Below are positions 8,398 through 16,832 of a DNA stretch of 64,000 nt, piece after piece. The notes under the pieces were generated by a model. That model was not told where the DNA came from, searched no databases, and saw only the letters and a program-made list of their open reading frames with translations. The stretch's first letter is position 1, and the number at the start of each line of letters is the position of its first letter. The DNA comes from a virus, in the IMG/VR virus record IMGVR_UViG_3300020201_000009, positions 62,001-126,000 of that record; one strand, 5' to 3'. A program made the position numbers and the translations under genes.

Positions 8398-9372
8398 ATG
8401 GATTTATCAAAAAACAGCAAAATCGCAGTTACGGGGGGTCTCGGATTTATCGGAGCGAGTTTTATTCGCTTTCTTAATTCCGAAGGTTACACCAATATAG
8501 ATATTTATCAAAAAAATTGGGAGTCTAAGTGGAAAAATTCGATTGGACTTATATATAATAAACCAATATATCGTCTGGCTCTAAACTATAAAAATATAGA
8601 GTCAATGCGTTGCAAAAAATACGATGTAGTTATCCATTTGGCGGCAGATAGTAGTACAACCGCACCGCCCACTTTTGAGACATGGTTTAATAACTTTCAT
8701 ATTCCCACGAGAATGTTTGAAGTTTTAGATTCCAAAACAAAGATTATTTTTGCTTCTTCAGCTTCAGTCTATGGCTCGGAAGAGTCGGACTTTGCTGAAA
8801 GGGTTGCTGGTTTACAGCCAATTAATTTTTACGCCTACACAAAACTCTCGGTTGATGAATATATTATTCTAAATAACCCTCCGAACGTAACGTCTTTACG
8901 TTTTTTTAATGTTTACGGTGGTCCCTTAGAGCAGTATAAGGGAAAAATGTGTTCAGTCATACATAAATGGTTAACCGATCCTATTACGGAAAATTCTCCA
9001 ATTTCGCTGTTTAAATCTTACAGACCGAATTATACTGATGGTATGCAAGAAAGAGATTTTATACATGTAGAAGATGTTTGCCGAGTAATTCTTGCGGCTA
9101 TACGATCAGATAAGAATAGTATTTATAATGTTGGGACCGGTAAATCATCCACCTATAAAAATATCGCCCAAAATATTTTGTCGCTAAGAAAAATCGATGT
9201 ACCAATTCATTATAAAGATATGCCTAGCGAATTAAGTCAGCAATATCAATATAAAACCGTAGCGAACATAACCAAACTTCGTCATGTGATGAATTATACC
9301 GCCCCAATGAGGACGGTAGAACAAGGTATAGAAAAAACGTATAAAGAAATCTACCTACCAAATAGAAAATAA
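8398..9372 (+). CDS. NAD-dependent sugar epimerase, ADP-heptose 6-epimerase (HldD)-like
   Basis: 324 residues, extended short-chain dehydrogenase. The GGLGFIGASF glycine motif (about 13-22) binds NAD(P). SSASVYGSEE and the YAYTK catalytic Tyr/Lys motif follow, and MQERDFIHVEDV matches the conserved block of ADP-L-glycero-D-manno-heptose 6-epimerase. FFNVYG plus a YKGKM segment also fit HldD better than GalE. HldD makes the L,D-heptose used by GT9 transferases, consistent with the GT9-like gene upstream. A different nucleotide-sugar substrate cannot be excluded. Confidence 0.75.
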   Translation: MDLSKNSKIAVTGGLGFIGASFIRFLNSEGYTNIDIYQKNWESKWKNSIGLIYNKPIYRLALNYKNIESMRCKKYDVVIHLAADSSTTAPPTFETWFNNFHIPTRMFEVLDSKTKIIFASSASVYGSEESDFAERVAGLQPINFYAYTKLSVDEYIILNNPPNVTSLRFFNVYGGPLEQYKGKMCSVIHKWLTDPITENSPISLFKSYRPNYTDGMQERDFIHVEDVCRVILAAIRSDKNSIYNVGTGKSSTYKNIAQNILSLRKIDVPIHYKDMPSELSQQYQYKTVANITKLRHVMNYTAPMRTVEQGIEKTYKEIYLPNRK

Positions 9373-9435
9373 AATTTTTCCGATTCTATACTTAAAAAGT
9401 AAGTTAGAAAAAAAAATATAAATATATAATAAAAA

Positions 9436-10440
9436 ATGATTAAGCAAGCATACATTAACCACGTCGTACTATTACTAGACAGATCAGGTTCTATGAAAGG
9501 TCTCACGAATCAAGTTATTAAAGTTACTGATTCTATTGTTCAAAATCTTGCGAATCGGTCTAAGCAAATGGAACAGGAAACACGAGTTTCTATTTATCAG
9601 TTCAACGGGAGTGTTGAAAATATAGTTTATGATCAAGACGCCCTTCGTCTAGCATCTGTAAATGGTGTTTATGATTGCCGTGGTAGCACAGCCCTTATTG
9701 ACGCAACCCTCAAGGTCATCTCTGATCTAGAAAAAACCGCAACTCTATATGGCGATCATTCATTTTTAATGTATGTTATTACGGACGGCGGGGAAACGGA
9801 TCGTCCTAATGGTGCGCAAGAACTTTTCGCAAGAATTGGTAAACTGCCTGACAATTGGACCCTTGCGGCTTTCGCGCCGAACCCAATGTGTGTTGGTGAA
9901 GCGAAGAAATATGGTTTTCCAGCGAATAACGTAGCTTTGTGGTCCACTACGGAACAGGGGATGGAAGAAGTTGGTAAGGTTATTAATGAGGCCACTAATC
10001 AATACATGACAATGCGTTCTACTGGGAAGAAGGGTACTAAAAACCTTTTCTATCTTAATACGAATATTGATACCTCAACTATACAAAAATCTCTTAGTGA
10101 ATTAAATCCGAAAACCTTCGACATTTTACATGTTCGTGATTATGACGATGGAAAGGCTATTAAAGAATTTGTAGAATCATGGAAGATAGATTATAGAGTT
10201 GGCTCTGCTTATTTTCAACTCTCAAAACCAGAAAAGGTGCAGGCTAGCAAAAACATTATCGTAAAGAAAAAGTTTGATGGTAAAGTTTTTCATGGGCCGG
10301 AAGTAAGATCTTTACTGGGTTTGCCAGATTGTGAAGTAAAGGTGTCCCCGACGTCATTTAAAGATTTTGAGATTTTCGTGCAATCCACCAGTATAAATAG
10401 AAAATTGGTAAAAGATACTATGTTGATCGTAATAAAGTAA
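9436..10440 (+). CDS. von Willebrand factor A domain protein 1
   Basis: 334 residues. A complete MIDAS metal site is visible: DRSGSM (about 15-20), the threonine in RGSTALIDA and the aspartate in VITDGGETD. vWA domains bind protein partners through a divalent metal. The C-terminal 130 residues are not recognised. A second vWA gene follows, suggesting a two-component complex. No MoxR-type ATPase partner is in the window, so function is unknown. Confidence 0.8.
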   Translation: MIKQAYINHVVLLLDRSGSMKGLTNQVIKVTDSIVQNLANRSKQMEQETRVSIYQFNGSVENIVYDQDALRLASVNGVYDCRGSTALIDATLKVISDLEKTATLYGDHSFLMYVITDGGETDRPNGAQELFARIGKLPDNWTLAAFAPNPMCVGEAKKYGFPANNVALWSTTEQGMEEVGKVINEATNQYMTMRSTGKKGTKNLFYLNTNIDTSTIQKSLSELNPKTFDILHVRDYDDGKAIKEFVESWKIDYRVGSAYFQLSKPEKVQASKNIIVKKKFDGKVFHGPEVRSLLGLPDCEVKVSPTSFKDFEIFVQSTSINRKLVKDTMLIVIK

Positions 10441-10491
10441 GCGAAAATCGAAAGCGTTAAAATTAAAGTTAACTTTTTAGGGGTAGCGACG

Positions 10492-10519
10492 TTGACTTTT
10501 ATGGAGTTAACCATAATAT
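10492..10519 (+). promoter_or_regulatory. Putative promoter of the second vWA gene
   Basis: TTGACT at 10492-10497 and TAATAT at 10514-10519, spaced by 16 bases. The ATG lies 12 bases after the -10 box, so the leader would be only a few bases long. Confidence 0.5.
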
Positions 10520-10531
10520 CATAATAAAATT

Positions 10532-11227
10532 ATGAAAGAAAATAGAACGTTAATTGTATTAATCGTCGATAATTCCGGCAGTATAGAATCCATTCGCGGC
10601 GACATGGAAGGGGCGTTAGACGCTCTCATTAAAGACCAAAAGACTGTAGATGGCGAATGTTTCATCTCTTACTACCCTTTTGACAGTAAGATCATTGTGG
10701 AAGAGCGGAAAGAAATGGTTGTTTTGAAAGATTTTGGAAAGATTCGTATTACCCCTCGCGGTGGCACGGCCCTTTACAAGAGCGTTTGTGAAGTTATTGA
10801 TAGCGTCGGAGTACAATTATCTAAAATATCAGAAAATAAAAGACCGGAAAGAGTTTTAGTTGCGATTGTTACGGATGGCGACGAAAATTCTTCTGGTGCG
10901 GTTACTGGGGATGATGTGAAGAAACGTGTGGCGCATCAAGAGTCAGTGTATAAGTGGAAGTTTGTTTATCTAGGGGCAAACCAAGATGCGTATAATGTTT
11001 CAAATACCATTGGCTTGAGCCTCTCGAATTCTATGAATTACTCCATTAGTAAACTTGGTATCAATAATATGATGACAGGTGTTTCGGAGAGCTTTAAATC
11101 AATGCGTTCTGCGACTCTTTCTGCTTACGAAAAAGACGGGGTAGTTTTCTCAGAAGCACAGAGGGCGGCGGCAGCAGAAAACCCAACAGAATCGACGAAA
11201 GTAGTAGCGGATAAAATTGGTGTCTAA
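10532..11227 (+). CDS. von Willebrand factor A domain protein 2
   Basis: 231 residues. MIDAS residues: DNSGSIES (about 11-18), the threonine in RGGTALYKS and the aspartate in VTDGDENSSG. It is shorter than its upstream neighbour and has a different C-terminal part, so the pair is not a simple recent duplication. A WKFVYLGANQDAY stretch is common to phage vWA proteins of this size. The role is probably metal-dependent protein binding; partner unknown. Confidence 0.8.
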   Translation: MKENRTLIVLIVDNSGSIESIRGDMEGALDALIKDQKTVDGECFISYYPFDSKIIVEERKEMVVLKDFGKIRITPRGGTALYKSVCEVIDSVGVQLSKISENKRPERVLVAIVTDGDENSSGAVTGDDVKKRVAHQESVYKWKFVYLGANQDAYNVSNTIGLSLSNSMNYSISKLGINNMMTGVSESFKSMRSATLSAYEKDGVVFSEAQRAAAAENPTESTKVVADKIGV

Positions 11228-11344
11228 ATGCGCCTATACGGGTTCGGATCTTATACTTTGCGAAAATTACATAAAAATATTAATAAAATGAAACACGGTT
11301 TTAGTAACGAAAAATTTTTTAGAGTATATCTCTTTAATTTATAA
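11228..11344 (+). CDS. Possible 38-residue basic protein
   Basis: Complete small open frame starting at ATG 11228, one base after the vWA stop, and ending just before the gmd leader. The product is basic and aromatic (MRLYGFGSYTLRKLHKNIN at the start). No family known; included because it fills the gap between two genes with the usual tight spacing. Confidence 0.35.
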   Translation: MRLYGFGSYTLRKLHKNINKMKHGFSNEKFFRVYLFNL

Positions 11345-11361
11345 AAATAAGAAAGAAAACA

Positions 11362-12378
11362 ATGTCGGATAAAAAAGCAATTATTTTTGGTATAAATGGT
11401 ATGGACGCTAAGACCGTTGCCCATCTTTTATTAGATAAAAAATATCAAGTGGTAGGAACTTATCGTAGAAATACACTTAGCATTAAACATGATATACATA
11501 GTTTGTATGATTTTAATCAAGACATTTCATTCGAATATTGCGATATCAACGACTTCAATTCAATCAAAGTATTACTCAATAAACATAAAGATGTTACGGA
11601 AATTTATCTTTTAGCAGCGCAAAGTCACGTTGGTTTTTCTTTTGAATCTCCGTCAGTATCTTCTGCAAATGGCTATTCGGTATATAATGTTTTAGAAAAT
11701 GTAAAAAATATATGCCCAAAGTCTAAATTATATTTTGCGGCGACAAGTGAGTTATTTGGTGGAAATAATCCGCAGGAATCTTATAATGAAAATTCTCCAT
11801 TTGACCCCAGATCCCCTTATTCTATCTACAAGGAAGTCGGAACCAGATGGATTAAGTTTTACAGACATATGGGTATATTTGCTTGCTATGGTCTCTTGTT
11901 TAATCACTCGAACATTTACAGATCTGAAGATTTCTTTATCCGTCGCGTCACAAAATCCGCAGCAAGGATTGCTACAGGGAAGCAAAAAGAATTAGTATTA
12001 GGTAACTTAGATTTTTATAGGGACGAACACTGGAGTGATTTCGGATGCGAAATGATGTGGAAGATGTTACAAAATGAGGAGCCGAAAGATTATGTTATTG
12101 CCACCGGAAAGACTTGGCACGGTTTAGAATATCTTCAAAGGTCTTTCGACTATTTTAATTTAAAATGGGAGGACTACGTTAAAATAGATAAATCTCGTTT
12201 TAGACCAAATGAGGTTGTAAAATTGATTGGAGATAGTCGCTTGGCTCAACTAGAACTTGGATGGAATCCGAATAGAATGTCATTCGCTGAACATATTAAA
12301 GAAATGTGTTTTTATGACTTCGAAATCGAAACCGGGAATACACCAAAAAGAAAAAACTATTTAGAATTATATAAATAA
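11362..12378 (+). CDS. gmd: GDP-mannose 4,6-dehydratase
   Basis: 338 residues. It converts GDP-D-mannose to GDP-4-keto-6-deoxymannose, the precursor of fucose, rhamnose and perosamine-type sugars. The NADP-binding motif is GINGMD near residue 10. AAQSHVGFSFESP, AATSELFGG, the YSIYK catalytic Tyr-Lys motif and GLLFNHSN are all typical of Gmd. Together with the aminotransferase at the window start it could make amino-deoxy sugars such as perosamine. Slight divergence in the glycine motif is noted. Confidence 0.85.
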   Translation: MSDKKAIIFGINGMDAKTVAHLLLDKKYQVVGTYRRNTLSIKHDIHSLYDFNQDISFEYCDINDFNSIKVLLNKHKDVTEIYLLAAQSHVGFSFESPSVSSANGYSVYNVLENVKNICPKSKLYFAATSELFGGNNPQESYNENSPFDPRSPYSIYKEVGTRWIKFYRHMGIFACYGLLFNHSNIYRSEDFFIRRVTKSAARIATGKQKELVLGNLDFYRDEHWSDFGCEMMWKMLQNEEPKDYVIATGKTWHGLEYLQRSFDYFNLKWEDYVKIDKSRFRPNEVVKLIGDSRLAQLELGWNPNRMSFAEHIKEMCFYDFEIETGNTPKRKNYLELYK

Positions 12379-12461
12379 TATAAAAGGAAGGATTCATAGT
12401 GCGCCAAATTTAACAATGGCATGTCTTAGTTGCAATTCATTAAAAATTAATTTTAGATCAA

Positions 12462-12560
12462 ATGGAAAATAAATTCGAAAACTTTGTTATTCCGGTAACA
12501 TACATGGTTGGTTATGCCCAAGTTCATTTAGATCAACTGACCCAATTTAAAAAATGGTAA
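12462..12560 (+). CDS. Possible 32-residue protein
   Basis: Small open frame in the 218-base gap between gmd and the ThyX-like gene, beginning MENKFENFVIPVTYMVG and ending QFKKW. An 18-residue frame (12417-12473) precedes and overlaps it. The rest of the gap shows nothing recognisable. Low confidence. Confidence 0.3.
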   Translation: MENKFENFVIPVTYMVGYAQVHLDQLTQFKKW

Positions 12561-12596
12561 ATAACGAACATAGAATTTTAATTAAAAATAAATAAA

Positions 12597-13619
12597 ATGG
12601 CAATTAAAGCACAAATTATTGCCGATTCAATTGGCCCAACGAATAAAAGGCTAACGACTTGGATACTTGAATATCCTCGGTTTGTTCATAGTGAACTAAT
12701 GACACATCGCGTATTTTCGAAAAATGCGGCTAGTTCTAGGGCTATTCCTGTTGAAAAGATGATCCAAAGCGTTATTGATAATCCCGCAATACCGGTTTGG
12801 TGGGGCAAGAATCAAAGTGGTATGCAGGCGAATGAAGAATTGGATAACAATATTCGTAGGCCGCGCCTATTGGAAGATGAACATAAAGAATTTAAATCAC
12901 ACTGTACTGGTTACGAGCATGGAGATGACGGATTTAAATTTTATAGATATGACCTCACTGATTTAGAATTTTCTAAAATTCTTTGGCTATACGCAAGAGA
13001 TGGGGCTATTAATAACGTTCGAGGCTTATTATCTTTAGGGCTTCATAAACAAATTTCAAATCGCATTCTAGAACCATGGTTCCATATGCGTATCATCCTT
13101 TCTGGTACGGATTTTGATAATTGGTTTGCTCTTCGCGCACACAAGGATGCGCAACCAGAAATTCGCGCTCTGGCCTATGAAATGTTGGAAATTTATAATG
13201 CCTCAGAACCAAAATCGCTAAATCCTTTTGACTGGCATATTCCGTTTGGGGATCAAATGGATGACATTAAATTGCGTAATGCGGTTATGAAGATTTTTAG
13301 TGAGAAACCCGTCATTGATCGCGAGACACAAGATATCGATCTTAATGAATATAAAATTAAAATTGCTATCGCACGCTGTGCGCGTATTAGTTATTTTAAT
13401 TATGAAGGTAAGGATGATTACTATGCTGACATTAATCTTTGTGAAAAATTATTCGGCTCTGTCCCAAGGCACTTGAGTCCAACCGAACATGTCGCGCAAT
13501 GTTTACGAGAAGACATTAGCTATGGCAACTTTCGAGGCTGGAAACAGTTTCGGTATAATTATTTTGATCAGAGTTTAGTTGATTCAAGAGTGATTAAGAA
13601 AACTTGGAAAAATTCTTAA
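12597..13619 (+). CDS. ThyX-like (flavin-dependent thymidylate synthase family) protein
   Basis: 340 residues. YPRFVHSELMTHRVFSKNAA followed by SSRAIP (about 28-52) matches the phage version of the ThyX signature, in which the classical RHR is replaced by THR and the downstream serines and arginine are kept. ThyX makes dTMP from dUMP with FAD and methylene-tetrahydrofolate. The protein is longer than bacterial ThyX (about 220-250), with a divergent middle. Whether it still makes dTMP is uncertain because the motif is altered. It fits with the RNR and dNMP kinase genes. Confidence 0.7.
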   Translation: MAIKAQIIADSIGPTNKRLTTWILEYPRFVHSELMTHRVFSKNAASSRAIPVEKMIQSVIDNPAIPVWWGKNQSGMQANEELDNNIRRPRLLEDEHKEFKSHCTGYEHGDDGFKFYRYDLTDLEFSKILWLYARDGAINNVRGLLSLGLHKQISNRILEPWFHMRIILSGTDFDNWFALRAHKDAQPEIRALAYEMLEIYNASEPKSLNPFDWHIPFGDQMDDIKLRNAVMKIFSEKPVIDRETQDIDLNEYKIKIAIARCARISYFNYEGKDDYYADINLCEKLFGSVPRHLSPTEHVAQCLREDISYGNFRGWKQFRYNYFDQSLVDSRVIKKTWKNS

Positions 13620-13622
13620 ATC

Positions 13623-13865
13623 GTGAGTCAATACCTTTGTGACAATGAACTATGTAAGAGCCATTGTTTAATTGAACCGTTTCGAGGCTTCAAAGATCCT
13701 AACCAAAAAGGGTGGTCCGATTATCAATATTCAGACGGTTTTAAAGCCAATGTCCGGAAAGTTGAATGTAAAAACTTTGATCCTAATAAACTAATAAACT
13801 ATTGCGCATCCTGTAACAATATGATATCATTTCCAATTCAACTGCCAGAAATCCAAGAACCATGA
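13623..13865 (+). CDS. Cysteine-rich small protein, possible zinc ribbon
   Basis: 80 residues from a GTG start just after the ThyX stop. Cysteines occur as CDNELCKSHC at the N-terminus and YCASCNN near the C-terminus, giving two CxxC-like knuckles that could bind zinc. No named family. It overlaps the next gene by 4 bases. Confidence 0.55.
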   Translation: MSQYLCDNELCKSHCLIEPFRGFKDPNQKGWSDYQYSDGFKANVRKVECKNFDPNKLINYCASCNNMISFPIQLPEIQEP

Positions 13866-14071
13866 TCACTAGTTTAAAAGAATGGCTACCCTTTACAGAA
13901 TCAATTTCTTATATTAAAATTGAAGGTGGTATTATTATCCCAGTAAAACTTAAAAGAGAAAACGATATAGCTAGCCAATGGATAAGTGAAATTGATGAAA
14001 AATCTTACGATTGTAAATCTTATAAGGTATGGGCTCCCCATTACCATGATTTTGTAGATAAAATAAAATAA
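13862..14071 (+). CDS. Hypothetical small protein
   Basis: 69 residues, no recognised domain. It begins with the ATGA overlap of the upstream gene and ends one base before the YopX gene, so expression in the same unit is likely. Confidence 0.5.
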   Translation: MITSLKEWLPFTESISYIKIEGGIIIPVKLKRENDIASQWISEIDEKSYDCKSYKVWAPHYHDFVDKIK

Positions 14072-14072
14072 A

Positions 14073-14465
14073 ATGAAATATAAATTTAGAATATACGATG
14101 TTAATACAGAATCCTATATGGAACATGGCTTAAGCGGCAATGTCCCAATCTGGAAATCCGGTTTGGGCGGAATTACATTAGACATCGCTTTAGCCGCTGG
14201 CGTAACGTCATTTATAGTAGAAATGATGGTACCAAACAAATTTGATAGTACGGATCAAAAGATATTTGAAGGCGATATCATCGAAATCGAACGTTATGGT
14301 CGATTCTCCGGTTCAATGTATTTAGTTAAATGGATTTGTCAACCGACGGGACATTCTCTTGGTTTGGTTGATCAATCGGGCTTTTCTTTGTCAATATGGC
14401 CAGCCAAGATCGATATGACTGTTGCGGGCAATATCAATCAAAACCCAGAACTTTTTAATGAATAG
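14073..14465 (+). CDS. YopX-family protein
   Basis: 130 residues with the family layout: KYKFRIYDVNTESY at the N-terminus, DQKIFEGDIIEIER in the middle and VAGNINQNPELFNE at the end. YopX proteins are widespread in phages and prophages; biochemical function is not established. It overlaps the next gene by 8 bases. Confidence 0.75.
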   Translation: MKYKFRIYDVNTESYMEHGLSGNVPIWKSGLGGITLDIALAAGVTSFIVEMMVPNKFDSTDQKIFEGDIIEIERYGRFSGSMYLVKWICQPTGHSLGLVDQSGFSLSIWPAKIDMTVAGNINQNPELFNE

Positions 14466-15003
14466 AAAGCCAGTCATAGGTGAGCGGGTACAGGTAATCG
14501 GCTTGGAAGGTTACGAACCCCAAAATATGAAAGGGGCATACTGCAAGGTTGATGGAATATTTCTCGATACTGTATATCTAAAACCTTTTCGAAAAAAAAA
14601 CAAAATTGAAGTCGATTTAAATCAAATCGTTTATTTAGAACCCCCAAAACCAGATACTCTGTCTCAAGAAGAGAGAGTATCTATACTAAAACGCATTGTC
14701 AAAGCGGAGTATTTTACCAGTCAAAGTATTGGAATGGAGATTGCTTTTTTAAATCGGTTAGTAAAAGATAACCCAAACTTGGGTTTTTGGAGAAACGGCT
14801 TCAATCCCGATTACCAAGTGAAATCTATGATTTGGTGGATATCGGGTGGTAAAGATCAGCTACATACTATGTACCAACTCTTTACAACAGATATTAACAA
14901 GCCTAAAGAAAATTTGATTCAGAATCTTCAAAAAGAAAAAATCGGCGAGGATATTGTCTTGACAAAAAAACCAAAATCACTTATAGACTTGTTCGCAAAG
15001 TAG
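14458..15003 (+). CDS. Hypothetical protein
   Basis: 181 residues from the ATG overlapping the YopX stop (a TTG further upstream is a less likely start). The N-terminal 60 residues look like a small beta-barrel (GERVQVIGLEGYEP, KGAYCKVDGIFLDTVYLK), reminiscent of KOW/SH3-like folds. The rest is helical. No function assigned. Confidence 0.5.
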   Translation: MNRKPVIGERVQVIGLEGYEPQNMKGAYCKVDGIFLDTVYLKPFRKKNKIEVDLNQIVYLEPPKPDTLSQEERVSILKRIVKAEYFTSQSIGMEIAFLNRLVKDNPNLGFWRNGFNPDYQVKSMIWWISGGKDQLHTMYQLFTTDINKPKENLIQNLQKEKIGEDIVLTKKPKSLIDLFAK

Positions 15004-15012
15004 CGATAACAT

Positions 15013-15249
15013 ATGATTACCGGACACACAAAAAATAAATCCCAGAGCATGAAATCGGTTTATAAAAAACCAAATGATCAATTTTGGAAAAATTGTTTAA
15101 TGAAAGTCTTAGCGGCTATGTATCACGAAGAATGCACTTGGGCATCAGATCAGTGGCAGAAATATGGCATTTCCAACGCTGACAAGGGTAAAATTGAAGA
15201 GGCATTTAAGCTTAATCAAAAATCTGTTGAAAACAAAAAGGATCAATAA
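15013..15249 (+). CDS. Hypothetical small protein
   Basis: 78 residues, lysine-rich, with a WKNCLMKVLAAMYHEE helix. No known family. It sits immediately upstream of the RecA-like gene, with 2 bases between stop and ATG. Confidence 0.5.
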   Translation: MITGHTKNKSQSMKSVYKKPNDQFWKNCLMKVLAAMYHEECTWASDQWQKYGISNADKGKIEEAFKLNQKSVENKKDQ

Positions 15250-15251
15250 AT

Positions 15252-16412
15252 ATGGCAAAAAAGAAGGTTTCCGTAGAGGAAAACGAACAGATAGACGGAG
15301 TGGCATTAACACCGAATGATATTCTAAATGCGGAATTAAGTTCTAAAGAGAATAAAAATTCTCATTACAATTTTGAAAAGGAAATTGTTATACCAAAAAT
15401 ATCAAGCGGTAGTCTCAACGTGGACTTAGAGTTAGGAGGGGGATTTTCATCCGGTTTACAAAGGTTTGTCGGTTTTACCGAAGGCGGCAAATCCAGCGCG
15501 TCATTAGAAATGATGAGAAATTTCTTTCTCGTTGTACCTAACGGCAGAGGCTTATATGTAAAAGCTGAAGGAAGATTATCAGAGGAGATTAGAAATAGAA
15601 GTGGTCTTAAGTTTGTATTTAAAACTGAAGAATGGTTAGACGGCACATGTTTCGTATTAGAAACGAATACTTATGATTTGGTCATTAATGTCATGAGGCA
15701 GTTAGTATTTGCTGATGACAAGAGCACAAGATACTTCTTTATCTTAGATTCGATGGACGGATTAATCTTAAGAAGCGATATGGAAAAGGAAATTACGGAA
15801 GCGGGCAAGGTTGCGGGCGCTCCAGCGTTAACGAAAAAATTCCTACAACGTTGTTCCAGTGCCATGAACAAATTCGGGCACATTTGCGTGATGATTGGGC
15901 AGGTTTCGTCGAAGGTGGAAATCGACCCATATGCATCGAAAGAAGTGCGGCAAATTTCAGCAACGGGAGGTAACGCCGCAATGCACTTCGCGAACTGGAT
16001 TATCCAATTCGAACATCGGAACAATGGAGATTTAATCTTGGAGAATGCAAACGAGAAACCAGACCCATTTAAAAATAAGATTATTGGTCACTTATGTAAG
16101 ATTATTCTAAAGAAAACCCCAAATGAAAAGAGTAATATTATGATCAAATATCCAATTCGATATGGTCGCACGGGCGGAAATAGTATCTGGAGAGAATACG
16201 AAATTGTTGATATAATGCTTATCTATAGACTCTTAACAAAGAAGGGGGCTTGGGTTTCAGTATCAGAAGAGTTAGTAAAAGAAGCGAAAGATAGTGGTTT
16301 AGAATTAAAAGAACAGCATAACGGACAGGCAGCTTTCCGTGTATATCTAGAGGATAACGCACAGCTTACAAACTGGTTGTTTGAAAAGCTTAAAGCGACG
16401 ATTTCCTCTTAA
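15252..16412 (+). CDS. RecA/UvsX-like recombinase
   Basis: 386 residues. RecA-type ATPases form filaments on single-stranded DNA and drive strand exchange. SSGSLNVDLELGGGFSSGLQ precedes the Walker A motif GFTEGGKSS (about residues 74-82). YFFILDSMDGLI is the Walker B strand, and RQISATGGNAAMHFANW resembles the L2/Q region. The Walker A differs from the canonical GxxSSGKT, as often in phage recombinases. It heads the replication block and is followed with a 1-base overlap by a nuclease and then an Mre11-like phosphoesterase, suggesting recombination-dependent replication. Confidence 0.85.
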   Translation: MAKKKVSVEENEQIDGVALTPNDILNAELSSKENKNSHYNFEKEIVIPKISSGSLNVDLELGGGFSSGLQRFVGFTEGGKSSASLEMMRNFFLVVPNGRGLYVKAEGRLSEEIRNRSGLKFVFKTEEWLDGTCFVLETNTYDLVINVMRQLVFADDKSTRYFFILDSMDGLILRSDMEKEITEAGKVAGAPALTKKFLQRCSSAMNKFGHICVMIGQVSSKVEIDPYASKEVRQISATGGNAAMHFANWIIQFEHRNNGDLILENANEKPDPFKNKIIGHLCKIILKKTPNEKSNIMIKYPIRYGRTGGNSIWREYEIVDIMLIYRLLTKKGAWVSVSEELVKEAKDSGLELKEQHNGQAAFRVYLEDNAQLTNWLFEKLKATISS

Positions 16413-16831
16413 TGAAGTTAACCAAGTTAAATTCCTATAAACTAGTCAATATAAAAAATTTACAAAAGTATTATATTGATTGGGATTATAAGATTTCTGG
16501 CCCGCAGAAAAGAGTAAAAGATTTCTTATATCCTTATTGGAGAACTCATTGTGTATTAGAGGAGCTTATTATTCCGGGAAGCCTTCTAAGATGCGACTTA
16601 GTAAATTTAACTAGATCTATCGTTTTAGAGGTTTCCCCGCTTCAGCATACAAAATACAATGAATTTTTTCATCGTTCTCTTTCTGGGTTTAAGGAATCTC
16701 TAAAACGCGATTTAGCTAAAGGGGCATGGGCGGAAAGAAATGGGTTCACTTTTGTAGAAATTTTTGATGATGACTTAAAAAAGGGTCTATCAAAAGCATG
16801 GTTTTTAGAAAAATATAATATTACACTATAA
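16412..16831 (+). CDS. Putative PD-(D/E)XK-type endonuclease
   Basis: 139 residues. LLRCDLVNLTRSIVLEVSP presents an aspartate, a hydrophobic strand and an acidic E-V-S motif in the spacing of restriction-endonuclease folds. An N-terminal SGPQKRVKDFLYPYW helix and a later KRDLAKGAWAERNGFTFVEI helix/strand resemble Vsr/MutH-like nucleases. The lysine of the motif is replaced by serine or lies elsewhere, so catalysis is unproven. It lies between recA and an Mre11-like gene, which supports a role in DNA processing. Confidence 0.55.
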   Translation: MKLTKLNSYKLVNIKNLQKYYIDWDYKISGPQKRVKDFLYPYWRTHCVLEELIIPGSLLRCDLVNLTRSIVLEVSPLQHTKYNEFFHRSLSGFKESLKRDLAKGAWAERNGFTFVEIFDDDLKKGLSKAWFLEKYNITL

Positions 16832-16832
16832 T

